Virus record (IMG/VR): IMGVR_UViG_3300020221_002860
Location: 1 to 31,919 of that record
Origin: a virus
Strand: one strand, 5' to 3'
DNA: 31,919 bases
The position numbers and the translations under genes are program-made. A model generated the notes under the pieces. That model saw nothing but the letters and a program-made list of their open reading frames with translations. It was not told the DNA's origin and searched no databases. Positions 14,993-22,208 of this stretch are shown in pieces; position 1 is the first letter of the stretch; each line of letters opens with the position of its first letter.

Positions 14993-16129
14993 ATGAAAAC
15001 TCAGCAAGACAAATTACTTAGAGAGTACATTAGACGCACCCTAAAACGAAAACTTATTAACGAGGATTCGTACGGCGAAAGTTTGACTACAGCTTTCATG
15101 GATAGCGGTCAAATGATACAGCCCAGTTTTTATTCTGGGGGTCAAGATCCTGGCCCTCTTTTAAAAGCCTTTGTAGAGCCCTTTACTGATGTATTTAAAA
15201 CTGCTGTAGCCGGTGTCAAGGAAATTACGACAGACGTCGCAACTTTGCTACGAATTGCATTTGAAGCTGTTGTGACTACTATCGTGCCATTTATTTCTGC
15301 TGACTATCAAGCAATTTTTGATAGACGCGACAAGAGAATGGAAGATATAAAGCGCGAATATGAAGACGTCTATAGCCGCACAGATGCTGCGCTCGGAGAT
15401 GATGCCAAATTGATGGGTTTCATGCTCAATCCAGCTGCATTTTTAGCTGGATCTGCAGCGCTCAAAGCACCCGCTGCAACTAAAGAATTACTGTCCATAG
15501 CGACAGGTGGTGCATCTGATAATGCGCTATCTGGCGCAAAAGAATCTTGGGATTCAATTCAGCGTGCTATACTAAATGACAGAATCGGCAAAAAAGAAGC
15601 TCAAAGTAGAAAAAATGATGTCTATGCACAGCTAATTGCGTCTCTTTCAGGAAGAGGCAAGAATGAATCTTATGTGAATAATCGTCGCAAAAAATTGCTC
15701 GAAGAACCAGACAAAGGAAAAGACGGTAGCTTTGACGATTTACTCAGAGATGTTTTAAAAAATGAAAAAGTAGTTCAGGTTTTAGCTCAAAAGATAAAGA
15801 GCAATCCTCGAATGAAAGAAATGACTAAAAAACTTTCAGACATAGAGAAAGAAACGCTGGTCGCTGCAGAACAATCTGCTGAAAAATTTACAAAAGAAGT
15901 CAGCTCAATTGATGGCATAAAAAAATTAGCTGCAAAAGATGCAAAAGGTAAAAAAGCCATAGAACAGATAAAAGATCCTGGCACTGAAAAAATGCTGATT
16001 GACAGCGCTAAAAAAGCTACTTCGCAAATATTCACTTCGACACTCGCGGCAAGAATGAAAATGTTGCCCCCAGAATCTCAAGAATACAAAGAATATCAAA
16101 AGGCTTTTCAAAAGGTCTCAATGCTCTGA
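14993..16129 (+). CDS. Putative virion protein with N-terminal LLREYIRRTLKRKLINED motif
   Basis: 378 aa. ATG 14993 is chosen over TTG 14948 because it places the conserved motif (LLREYIRRTLKRKLINED, residues 8-25) at the N-terminus. A central hydrophobic/amphipathic region (about 50-110, VEPFTDVFKTAVAGVKEITTD through AVVTTIVPFISADYQAIF) could associate with membranes. A second hydrophobic patch (NPAAFLAGSAALKAP) follows, and the C-terminal half is a Lys-rich helical repeat-like region. A motif plus amphipathic helices suggest a packaged, possibly ejected virion protein; no family name can be given. The start has no ribosome binding site. Confidence 0.6.
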   Translation: MKTQQDKLLREYIRRTLKRKLINEDSYGESLTTAFMDSGQMIQPSFYSGGQDPGPLLKAFVEPFTDVFKTAVAGVKEITTDVATLLRIAFEAVVTTIVPFISADYQAIFDRRDKRMEDIKREYEDVYSRTDAALGDDAKLMGFMLNPAAFLAGSAALKAPAATKELLSIATGGASDNALSGAKESWDSIQRAILNDRIGKKEAQSRKNDVYAQLIASLSGRGKNESYVNNRRKKLLEEPDKGKDGSFDDLLRDVLKNEKVVQVLAQKIKSNPRMKEMTKKLSDIEKETLVAAEQSAEKFTKEVSSIDGIKKLAAKDAKGKKAIEQIKDPGTEKMLIDSAKKATSQIFTSTLAARMKMLPPESQEYKEYQKAFQKVSML

Positions 16130-16148
16130 ACAATTTTTGCTGCTAGTG

Positions 16149-16154
16149 TATGAT
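16149..16154 (+). promoter_or_regulatory. -10-like TATGAT before the GapR-like gene
   Basis: GTG-TATGAT ends 8 bases before ATG 16163, and no Shine-Dalgarno sequence lies between. It begins the run 16163-17260. Confidence 0.35.
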
Positions 16155-16162
16155 AGCAAATC

Positions 16163-16453
16163 ATGCCAAAGAAGCAGCTTAAAAATTACAACGTCGCAAT
16201 CATGCAGCCCGATGAGATCGGTGCTCTGCGTGAGCTCGTAAAAGAGTTTGTCACAAGAATAAATACGGTTGATAATGAGATCGAATTACTCAAGGGTGAT
16301 CGCAAGGAGCTCATCGAAGAGTATTCTGAGAAACTTGATATTAAAACACTTCAAGCTGCGCTGAAGGTTATCAAGATTCAGAATGAAGTCACGCACAGAG
16401 ATACTTTTGATCTTTTTCTTGAGGCTCTCAATGAAGGGAACGAACCATCTTGA
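16163..16453 (+). CDS. GapR/DUF2312-like small DNA-binding protein
   Basis: 96 aa. Residues about 20-92 follow the DUF2312/GapR pattern: an N-terminal coiled-coil helix (LRELVKEFVTRINTVDNEIELLKGDRKELIEEY), a short linker with the 'D-x-KxLxxxxKxxK' type segment (LDIKTLQAALKVIK), then a final helix (FDLFLEALN) matching the family's 'LYLxAL' end. GapR of alphaproteobacteria is a nucleoid-associated protein that clamps overtwisted AT-rich DNA, and T4 UvsW.1 belongs to a related group. For a phage it would act near replication forks. The usual conserved Arg cluster after the second helix is less clear, so confidence is moderate. Confidence 0.5.
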   Translation: MPKKQLKNYNVAIMQPDEIGALRELVKEFVTRINTVDNEIELLKGDRKELIEEYSEKLDIKTLQAALKVIKIQNEVTHRDTFDLFLEALNEGNEPS

Positions 16454-16830
16454 AGTCTAAAAAGAAAGAAGTAAAAGAAGAAGATAAGATCAGAAAGACA
16501 AAAATTTTTGAGCTCAAGCTCACAAAACTTGAGTTAGTTCATCTTCGTGACATGTTGAGTATCTTGTTTCCATCTCCCACTGAAAAAACAATTAGTCAGG
16601 CAATGGCAGAATCTGAAGATCGAGTTTTCGAAGAAAATTCTTTATGGAAGAAAATTGCTGCTCTCTGCGTAGACGCTCAATTGCCAATCGATGATGAAGC
16701 GCCCGATTATGCTGTCATGCCAGTTGGACCCGCTCCAATGGGTATATTCATGTTGGGGCAAGAAGATGCGCCTCAAGAGATGCATTCTTTTTTGAAGTCC
16801 GAGGAAGACAAAGATAAAGAAGAGGAATGA
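16450..16830 (+). CDS. Protein of unknown function (TTG start)
   Basis: 126 aa. TTG 16450 overlaps the previous stop (TTGA); the next ATG would cut into the well-structured segment FELKLTKLELVHLRDMLSIL, so the TTG is preferred. The protein has a basic N-terminus, a helical core to about residue 76 (with LWKKIAALCVDAQ), then a Pro-rich part (APDYAVMPVGPAPMGIF) and an acidic tail. No function is recognised. It sits in a short operon between the GapR-like gene and another unknown. Confidence 0.6.
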   Translation: MKSKKKEVKEEDKIRKTKIFELKLTKLELVHLRDMLSILFPSPTEKTISQAMAESEDRVFEENSLWKKIAALCVDAQLPIDDEAPDYAVMPVGPAPMGIFMLGQEDAPQEMHSFLKSEEDKDKEEE

Positions 16831-16831
16831 T

Positions 16832-17260
16832 ATGTACGAAATTGGTCAAGTAGTCTTTGTTGTTTTAAGCAAAAAGCAACAAATTTTTCCTATGCAAGTT
16901 GTAGAAACTGTTACCAAGAAAACTTTGCAAGGTGAAGAAATTAAGTACTGTTTGCAGGCAGGGTCTGACAAGTCAACAAAGATCATGCTCGATCAAGTCG
17001 ATGGAGAGATCTTTACATCTTCTGAAGATGCAAGGTCTACACTTATAGCACGTGCTTCTCTTCAGATAACTAGACTAGTAGATTCAGCAGTGAAAAAAGC
17101 CAAAGATTGGTACGCTGAAGAAGCAAAACAAGAACTCAATGAGCTTGAGATCAAAGAACCTAAGATTTCTTTCATCGAACAAGATTCTGTTCAAGATGAG
17201 GTGGTTTTACCAGATGGAAATGTGGCACGTATAAAATTTCCAACAATTAAAGCTGTTTAA
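16832..17260 (+). CDS. Protein of unknown function
   Basis: 142 aa, ATG 16832 with GAGGA upstream. The N-terminal half is beta-rich (IGQVVFVVLSKKQQIFPMQVVETVTKKT, then GEEIKYCLQAG), suggesting an SH3- or KOW-like barrel. A helical segment follows (about 72-105) and a beta-rich end (EVVLPDGNVARIKFP). It ends the 16163-17260 operon. No catalytic motif is seen. Confidence 0.6.
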   Translation: MYEIGQVVFVVLSKKQQIFPMQVVETVTKKTLQGEEIKYCLQAGSDKSTKIMLDQVDGEIFTSSEDARSTLIARASLQITRLVDSAVKKAKDWYAEEAKQELNELEIKEPKISFIEQDSVQDEVVLPDGNVARIKFPTIKAV

Positions 17261-17312
17261 TCGTTAAATAGTCGCGGCACAAGGCAGTATCTTTTCTCGA
17301 ACTCATAATAAA

Positions 17313-17347
17313 GTGGAGGTCCCCCGGGCAGGACGGGGATGGCCCAC
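17313..17347 (+). promoter_or_regulatory. GC-rich stem-loop in the leader of the adenylosuccinate synthetase gene
   Basis: Inside an otherwise AT-rich gap (17261-17373) there is a GC-rich element that can fold: GTGG (17313-17316) with CCAC (17344-17347), and GTCCCC (17319-17324) with GGGGAT (17335-17340, one G-U pair) around a 10-base loop. It lies 26 bases before the GTG start, upstream of the GGAGA ribosome binding site. It has no U-tract, so it is not a classic terminator. A regulatory leader role is a guess. Confidence 0.35.
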
Positions 17348-17373
17348 CAAGTCATCAACGCTGGAGAATTAAA

Positions 17374-18384
17374 GTGATCAATTACGCAGATGTTATAGTC
17401 GACCTTCAGCAAGGCGATAGTGGCAAGGGAAAGATAGCGAATTATTTGACACAAAACGGCGAATACACGCACGTCATTCGTTACAACGGCAGCAACAACG
17501 CGGGACACACGATCTACTTAAACGGAGAGAAAGTGGTCACGCACGCAATTCCAGTGGGTGTGCTGCACGGAATCAAGAGCATCATAGGTCCGGGTTGCGT
17601 GCTCAATGTTAAACACTTCTTTGAAGAGTTAAGAGAGCTTGAAGAGTGCAACGTCTACGTGAGAGATTTAGTGAAGATCTCATCCAATACACACATCATT
17701 ACAGACGATCATCTGCTAGAAGACTCAAAAGAAGTTCTCATTGGTACCACGCGTCGAGGCAATGGGCCCGCTTACCGAGACAAATACGGTCGTAGAGGAA
17801 TTCGAGCTTCACAGATTCCTGATCTGCGGCACTATCTCGTTGACGTCTATGAAGAGCTTCATTTGTCGCAGAATGACAGCAGAATACTGTTTGAAGGCGC
17901 GCAGGGGTTTTACCTGGACATAGATTGGGGAGATTATCCGTATGTCACCTCGTCGCACTGCACAGCAGGTTCTGCCGTTATGAATGGTGTGCCGCCTCAA
18001 AAGATCAGACGAATATATGGCGCAGCGAAGATCTATGAGACTTACGTGGGTTCTAAAAAATTTGAACCTGAAAACATCATCTTTTCTAAGATTAGAAATT
18101 TGGGTAACGAGTACGGCGCCACGACGGGAAGACCCAGACAATGCAATTGGCTAGATGCTGATAAGCTAGTCAAAGCTGCACGTGTCAACGGTGTCACGGA
18201 TCTCATCATGAGTAAAGTAGACGTTCTTCGTGAACTTGAGGCTTGGTGCTTGTACAGCAACGGTGCCGTCGTTACCTTCAATTCAGAGAAATCGATGATG
18301 GAATTTTTAATCAGCAAACTTGACGGAATTGTTCTGTACTGGAGCGACGATCCTGAGAGTATCGGTCGAATTGTGCCCTCATGA
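17374..18384 (+). CDS. Adenylosuccinate synthetase-like protein (short phage PurA/PurZ-type)
   Basis: 336 aa from GTG 17374 (GGAGAA 6-11 bases upstream); cellular PurA is about 430 aa, while phage PurZ-type enzymes are about this short. Family motifs: GDSGKGK (residues 14-20), NNAGHT with His45, IGTTRRGNGPAYRDK, GRRGIR, FEGAQG, YPYVTSS, GATTGRPR for aspartate binding, and SKVD for the guanine base of GTP. PurA joins IMP and aspartate; PurZ makes the precursor of 2-aminoadenine from dGMP. The catalytic Asp of GDEGKGK is kept (Asp15), which favours PurA-like chemistry, but the next residue Glu is Ser16, unlike PurA. The substrate is open. It is transcribed apart from the preceding operon. Confidence 0.85.
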   Translation: MINYADVIVDLQQGDSGKGKIANYLTQNGEYTHVIRYNGSNNAGHTIYLNGEKVVTHAIPVGVLHGIKSIIGPGCVLNVKHFFEELRELEECNVYVRDLVKISSNTHIITDDHLLEDSKEVLIGTTRRGNGPAYRDKYGRRGIRASQIPDLRHYLVDVYEELHLSQNDSRILFEGAQGFYLDIDWGDYPYVTSSHCTAGSAVMNGVPPQKIRRIYGAAKIYETYVGSKKFEPENIIFSKIRNLGNEYGATTGRPRQCNWLDADKLVKAARVNGVTDLIMSKVDVLRELEAWCLYSNGAVVTFNSEKSMMEFLISKLDGIVLYWSDDPESIGRIVPS

Positions 18385-18407
18385 TCTTGTACACTTTATT
18401 GATTTTT

Positions 18408-18413
18408 TATAAT
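18408..18413 (+). promoter_or_regulatory. -10-like TATAAT before the cysteine-rich protein gene
   Basis: TATAAT at 18408-18413 with TTGTAC at 18387-18392, a 15-base spacer. It lies 20 bases before ATG 18434 in an AT-rich gap. Confidence 0.4.
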
Positions 18414-18433
18414 AAAATTTGGTATTTCATTTT

Positions 18434-18901
18434 ATGAAGAGAAAAAAATTAGATTTAATCATTGTCGTCGCACTTCCCGTGCTAGTTACTGTTGGATGGT
18501 GTTCACTTGTTTGGGACGATCCATCAGCAAGTATTGAGAATAAAGATTATAGACGCGCTGATCAATTGACTGTCGACAAACTTGATTTTTTTCTTGAGAC
18601 AAAAGAAGAAACTACAAACACTCCTGTTAGCGCAAGCAGCACAGAAAATTACCAAGCGGCCGCGCCTACATCAATGCCTACAGCGGGAAAAGAAAAAAAG
18701 CCCAGACCTGTCACTGCTGCTGACACGGGCCCCACTGACTGGCATGACGATCCTGCACTTGATGACGAACTCATCGGAAGCTGCGGAAAAAGATTCTGTG
18801 ATTGTTCTGACACTCACGAGGCTTGCAATTCAGAGAAAGATTGCTGTAATGGTTATGAATCATGCATCGAAGAAAGATGTGAAAGGTACGAGGATTATTA
18901 A
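18434..18901 (+). CDS. Exported or membrane-anchored protein with C-terminal cysteine-rich (knottin-like) domain
   Basis: 155 aa from ATG 18434 (a TTG at 18419 is less likely). A basic start (MKRKK) and a hydrophobic segment (residues 6-26) form a signal anchor or signal peptide. A long Thr/Ser/Ala/Pro-rich low-complexity linker follows. The last 38 residues hold eight cysteines, including CDC and DCC in the order C-C-C-C-CC-C-C, with a spacing (ACNSEKDCCNGYESC) like small disulfide-knotted domains of secreted proteins. Disulfides would need an oxidising compartment, consistent with export. There is no recognised family; it could be an envelope or virion-surface protein. No ribosome binding site is obvious. 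Confidence 0.65.
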   Translation: MKRKKLDLIIVVALPVLVTVGWCSLVWDDPSASIENKDYRRADQLTVDKLDFFLETKEETTNTPVSASSTENYQAAAPTSMPTAGKEKKPRPVTAADTGPTDWHDDPALDDELIGSCGKRFCDCSDTHEACNSEKDCCNGYESCIEERCERYEDY

Positions 18902-18954
18902 TGAAGAAGATGTTGCCAGAACAAATAGATCATTTACCTAAGCAGCTCAGCTGA
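18901..18954 (+). CDS. Possible 17-residue peptide (uncertain)
   Basis: ATG 18901 overlaps the previous stop (TAATG) and GAGGA lies 6-10 bases before it. The frame codes for MKKMLPEQIDHLPKQLS. A second short frame follows (ATG 18964 to TAA 19014, 16 residues). Both could be chance; the good spacing of the ribosome binding site is the only support. Confidence 0.2.
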   Translation: MKKMLPEQIDHLPKQLS

Positions 18955-19021
18955 ATAGCTTACATGAAACAAAAGAAGCAATATCGACCTCGTGTCATAA
19001 GTTATATGCAGTAAATTGCAA

Positions 19022-19351
19022 ATGTCAGAAAGCATGTGTTACATTAGGACCAATAAGGATAACCTACCTTCTTCGATGTATGAAAATAGAAGACCGACAG
19101 GTCGCGGTCATGTAAAACAATTCACTCAAGAAGAATTTGAGTTTGTTAAAGCTGAGTACGAGGTAGGAGTGTCCGCTAGCAAAATTGCCCAAAAATGGGG
19201 TGTAGATCATCATAAAATCTTGAGGATGATAAGAAGAGACTCACCCGAAAATCTGACTAACAAAGGCAGAAAATTGCGTCCTAAAACTGACGAAGAGAAG
19301 AAAAAACTAAGCGAAGCTGTTAAAAGATCTAGACTTGAAAGGAAAAATTAG
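19022..19351 (+). CDS. Helix-turn-helix DNA-binding protein
   Basis: 109 aa from ATG 19022; ATGs at 19034 and 19076 in frame are possible alternatives. Residues about 35-75 (FTQEEFEFVKAEYEVGVSASKIAQKWGVDHHKILRMIRR) form a helix-turn-helix of the resolvase/transposase or homeodomain-like kind. The C-terminus (TDEEKKKLSEAVKRSRLER) resembles NUMOD-type DNA-binding modules found at the ends of homing endonucleases. No nuclease domain is present, so it may be a regulator or an orphan module. It ends 1 base before the start of the glycosylase gene. Confidence 0.6.
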   Translation: MSESMCYIRTNKDNLPSSMYENRRPTGRGHVKQFTQEEFEFVKAEYEVGVSASKIAQKWGVDHHKILRMIRRDSPENLTNKGRKLRPKTDEEKKKLSEAVKRSRLERKN

Positions 19352-19352
19352 A

Positions 19353-20198
19353 GTGCCCGAAGGCCCAGAGCTCAAACATTCTCGCGATAGACTTAGAGAA
19401 GTGCTTGTCGACAAGTATGTTACCCGTTTGATTTCTTCTCCTTCAGGACGTTATAAGACAAAGATGCCCGAAGGTATGTCTGAGATTGCAAAAGATTTAC
19501 CGCTGAAGGTCGAATCAATCGACACGAAAGGTAAGTTCATGTGGTGGACCCTTGCAGGCAAGACTAAAACTTGGTATGTGTGGTGCACTTATGGTATGTC
19601 TGGGCAGTGGTCCAAACAGTCAGGAAAACACGTCAGCTTCATTGTTGAATTCAATGGTTCAGGAGAACTTGCCGCGCCGGATCAATGCAAATTATTCTTC
19701 AATGATGCTCGGCGATTTGGTACCATAAAATTTGTTAATAATCAGATGCAGCATGATAAGAAGCTACGTTCACTTGGCCCCGACGTTTTAGAAGACCCAC
19801 CGATTGATCCAGAAGTATTTGCAAAAAGAATTCTTAATAAACCTAATCGAACAATTGCAGAAGCGCTCATGGATCAATCTTGTGTCTCTGGCGTAGGAAA
19901 TTATCTAAAGTCAGAAGTACTTTATAGAGCAGGAGTAGCTCCACACAGAGTTGTCACAGACATATCTTCTGAAGAAATACTAAGCCTGTGGTCTGAGGTC
20001 ATTCTATCATGCAGAGAATCTTATGCAGATCATGGCGCATCGCTCCGCACTTACAAGACTGTAGACGAAGAGAATGGAAATGCTCAGTTCTTTTTTAGAG
20101 TGTATGGACTAAAACAGTGTGCTGCAGGTCATCCAGTTCGCCATGAAGAAACTGCTGATGGAAGAACTTCATGGTGGTGCGAAACTTGTCAAAATTAA
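19353..20198 (+). CDS. Fpg/Nei-family DNA glycosylase
   Basis: 281 aa. GTG 19353 is chosen because it gives the essential N-terminus M-P-E-G-P-E, where Pro2 is the nucleophile and Glu3 the acid; the longer frame from 19335 would block it. AGGA lies about 10 bases upstream. The beta-hairpin Lys is seen in DTKGKFMWW, the helix-two-turn-helix in MDQSCVSGVGNYLKSEVLYRAG, and a C-terminal zinc finger in QCAAGHPV then WWCETCQ. The family excises oxidised bases and cleaves the abasic site. Fpg (8-oxoG) and Nei (oxidised pyrimidines) cannot be separated by eye. A phage copy would protect or repair viral DNA. Confidence 0.9.
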   Translation: MPEGPELKHSRDRLREVLVDKYVTRLISSPSGRYKTKMPEGMSEIAKDLPLKVESIDTKGKFMWWTLAGKTKTWYVWCTYGMSGQWSKQSGKHVSFIVEFNGSGELAAPDQCKLFFNDARRFGTIKFVNNQMQHDKKLRSLGPDVLEDPPIDPEVFAKRILNKPNRTIAEALMDQSCVSGVGNYLKSEVLYRAGVAPHRVVTDISSEEILSLWSEVILSCRESYADHGASLRTYKTVDEENGNAQFFFRVYGLKQCAAGHPVRHEETADGRTSWWCETCQN

Positions 20199-20214
20199 AC
20201 TATTTTCTCAAAAT

Positions 20215-20223
20215 TGCTATATT
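20215..20223 (+). promoter_or_regulatory. Extended -10 promoter TG-C-TATATT
   Basis: TG at 20215-20216, one base, then TATATT at 20218-20223 gives an extended -10 element in the 49-base gap after the glycosylase gene. The predicted start is near 20230. A short frame begins at ATG 20232 and overlaps the start of the next gene (20248). Confidence 0.45.
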
Positions 20224-20247
20224 TAAATTTGATGACTCAAGGTCGTT

Positions 20248-20523
20248 ATGAACTCAGACATGGCAACAAAAAGTAGTGCAAAAGGCTGGAAGATTGGTGA
20301 AAAATCTACAGAATTTCAGATGCACAAGTCTCAGCTGTCTGCAACTAACATTAAAAAAGTTTTAGATTATACAGAGCATCGTCTAAGAATCTTTGTTCAA
20401 AGAATTTCTGATGATCAGCAGCGAGAAACTCTTCTCAACGTCATTAAAAAATATTGCAAGGGTGAAGTTGCTGTCGCATGGAAAGCAGGAAAACCTGTCT
20501 GGATTAACGTGACTAAAGATTGA
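20248..20523 (+). CDS. Small protein of unknown function
   Basis: 91 aa from ATG 20248, with AAGG about 7 bases upstream; ATG 20260 in the same frame is an alternative. It is basic, with a helical centre (NIKKVLDYTEHRLRIFVQRISDDQQRETLLNVIKKYC) and a short beta end (EVAVAWKAGKPVWINV). No family is recognised. It precedes groEL, with a 42-base AT-rich gap between them. Confidence 0.6.
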   Translation: MNSDMATKSSAKGWKIGEKSTEFQMHKSQLSATNIKKVLDYTEHRLRIFVQRISDDQQRETLLNVIKKYCKGEVAVAWKAGKPVWINVTKD

Positions 20524-20565
20524 TTTTTTTATACAACTATAAGATTTGACATAAATTTTGAAGAC

Positions 20566-22200
20566 ATGTACGTCAACAACGAACAACCAAAAGCTACAAA
20601 GGTAGTTTTTTCTTCTGAGGCACGAAAATCACTCTTTCAGGGCATGCAAACAGTTGCACGTGCCGTAGGCAGCACGATGGGCCCTCGAGGCAAAACTGTC
20701 CTCATACAGCAAGAACCTAATTCGCAACCTGTCATCACAAAAGATGGTGTTACAGTTAGTAAATCTATTCACTTAAAGACTCCCATTGAGCGAATGGGCG
20801 CTCAACTCATAAGAGAAGCTGCATCTCAAACAAATGACATCGCAGGTGATGGTACTACAACTGCCACAGTTTTAACTTTTTCTATGGTCAGATCTGGTCT
20901 TAAGCTCTTAGAAGCTGGCTACGATGCTAAGGTTCTTTGCTCTGGCATATCAAGAGCGGCAGATGCTGTATCAAATCTTCTCAAAGTAGGTGCTAAACAG
21001 CTTACTACAGTTGAGGAAATTGCTCAGATTGGAACTATTAGTGCAAATGGTGACGAATCTATTGGTCAACTGATCGCAGATGCTATGACCAAAGTAGGTC
21101 ACGACGGAATCATCACAGTTGAAGAAGCAAAGAGCATGCAAACTCAGCTCGACGTAGTTGAAGGAATGCAGATCGATAGAGGTTATCTGAGCCCCTACTT
21201 CGTCACTAACTCTGAAAAGATGCACGCTGCTTACTCTGATGCTAAAGTCTTGCTTGTTGATCAGAAGCTCAACAGCATGCGCGAAATGATTCCTTTGCTT
21301 GAAAAGGTCATGCAATCAAAAGTTCCACTACTTGTTGTTGCAGATGAGGTAGAAGGTGAAGCTTTGCAGGGCTTAGTGGTCAATCGAGTCAATGCGCATC
21401 TTCCTGTTGTTGCGATAAAAGCACCCGGGTACGGTAAGAGCAGAGAAGAATTCATGAGAGATATTTCAGTCATGACAGGTGCAAAGATAGTATCTCCTGC
21501 GACAGGACTCTCGATAAGCAAGACTACAATGACGGACCTAGGCACGTTGAAGAGTCTCTTAGTTGATGCAAAAACTACGACAATGGTGGGCACAGGTGCG
21601 ACCAAGGAAGTAATTAACACGCACGTAGAAGAACTCAAAACACAACTACAGGACATTACTTTAGCACAAGAAGAAACAGATAGACTTCGATTAAGAGTTG
21701 CCAGGCTTTCTTCAGGCGTTGCTGTTATCAAGGTCGGCGGCTCGACGGAGCTTGAAATTGTCGAAACAAAATACAGAATTGAAGACGCACTGAATGCGAC
21801 CCGAGCGGCCGTTGAGGAGGGCATCGTCCCTGGCGGTGGCATGGCTCTTTTTGAGATCTGGAGAGAATTAAGCGAAGACAAAGAAGACTGCTGGAAGCAG
21901 TTTGGAATTGGTGGCTCGATTGTGGCCGATGCATGCCTTGCACCCATTCAAAAAATTACTGAGAATGCTGAAAAAAGTCATGAAGTAATCATTAATGACC
22001 TAGTCAGACATAAGAAAGATCCTGCAGCATCGAGCGTGGGTTATAATGCTGCCTCTGAAGAGTATGTCAATATGATTGAAGCTGGAATTATCGATCCAGT
22101 CAAAGTGACACGCACTGCCCTTAGAAATGCCGCTTCTGTTGCTTGTACTTTTTTGTCTTTAGATGCTGTAATTGTTGAGGATGACGCCGAAAATGAATGA
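20566..22200 (+). CDS. groEL: GroEL-type group I chaperonin (60 kDa)
   Basis: 544 aa, full length for GroEL. It forms a barrel that folds proteins using ATP. Nucleotide-binding motifs are intact: GDGTTTATVL with Asp95 (E. coli Asp87), and RIEDALNATRAAVEEGIVPGGG, whose Asp matches E. coli Asp398. The apical and intermediate parts are present (VEGMQIDRGYLSPYFVTNSEKM). The C-terminus is VEDDAENE, without the Gly-Gly-Met repeat tail of cellular GroEL. No groES is nearby, as in the chaperonins of some jumbo phages, which can act without a co-chaperonin. It likely folds virion or host proteins during infection. The start at 20566 has GAAG 3-6 bases upstream. Confidence 0.96.
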   Translation: MYVNNEQPKATKVVFSSEARKSLFQGMQTVARAVGSTMGPRGKTVLIQQEPNSQPVITKDGVTVSKSIHLKTPIERMGAQLIREAASQTNDIAGDGTTTATVLTFSMVRSGLKLLEAGYDAKVLCSGISRAADAVSNLLKVGAKQLTTVEEIAQIGTISANGDESIGQLIADAMTKVGHDGIITVEEAKSMQTQLDVVEGMQIDRGYLSPYFVTNSEKMHAAYSDAKVLLVDQKLNSMREMIPLLEKVMQSKVPLLVVADEVEGEALQGLVVNRVNAHLPVVAIKAPGYGKSREEFMRDISVMTGAKIVSPATGLSISKTTMTDLGTLKSLLVDAKTTTMVGTGATKEVINTHVEELKTQLQDITLAQEETDRLRLRVARLSSGVAVIKVGGSTELEIVETKYRIEDALNATRAAVEEGIVPGGGMALFEIWRELSEDKEDCWKQFGIGGSIVADACLAPIQKITENAEKSHEVIINDLVRHKKDPAASSVGYNAASEEYVNMIEAGIIDPVKVTRTALRNAASVACTFLSLDAVIVEDDAENE

Positions 22201-22208
22201 TTTAAATC

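Noticed and set aside
17257-17508. Minus-strand frame across the leader of the adenylosuccinate synthetase gene
   Set aside because: Most of it is antisense to the 5' end of the synthetase gene; the protein has no family features and the GC-rich island is better explained as an RNA stem.
17374-18384. Calling the gene PurZ and the genome a 2-aminoadenine (Z) genome
   Set aside because: The catalytic Asp typical of PurA is retained and no DatZ, MazZ or Z-type polymerase is visible in the window; the evidence only supports a PurA/PurZ-family enzyme.
21261-21947. 228-codon open frame on the minus strand within groEL
   Set aside because: It lies entirely antisense to the well-conserved groEL gene, is Ser/Thr/Pro-rich as expected for antisense of such coding sequence, and has no protein family features.
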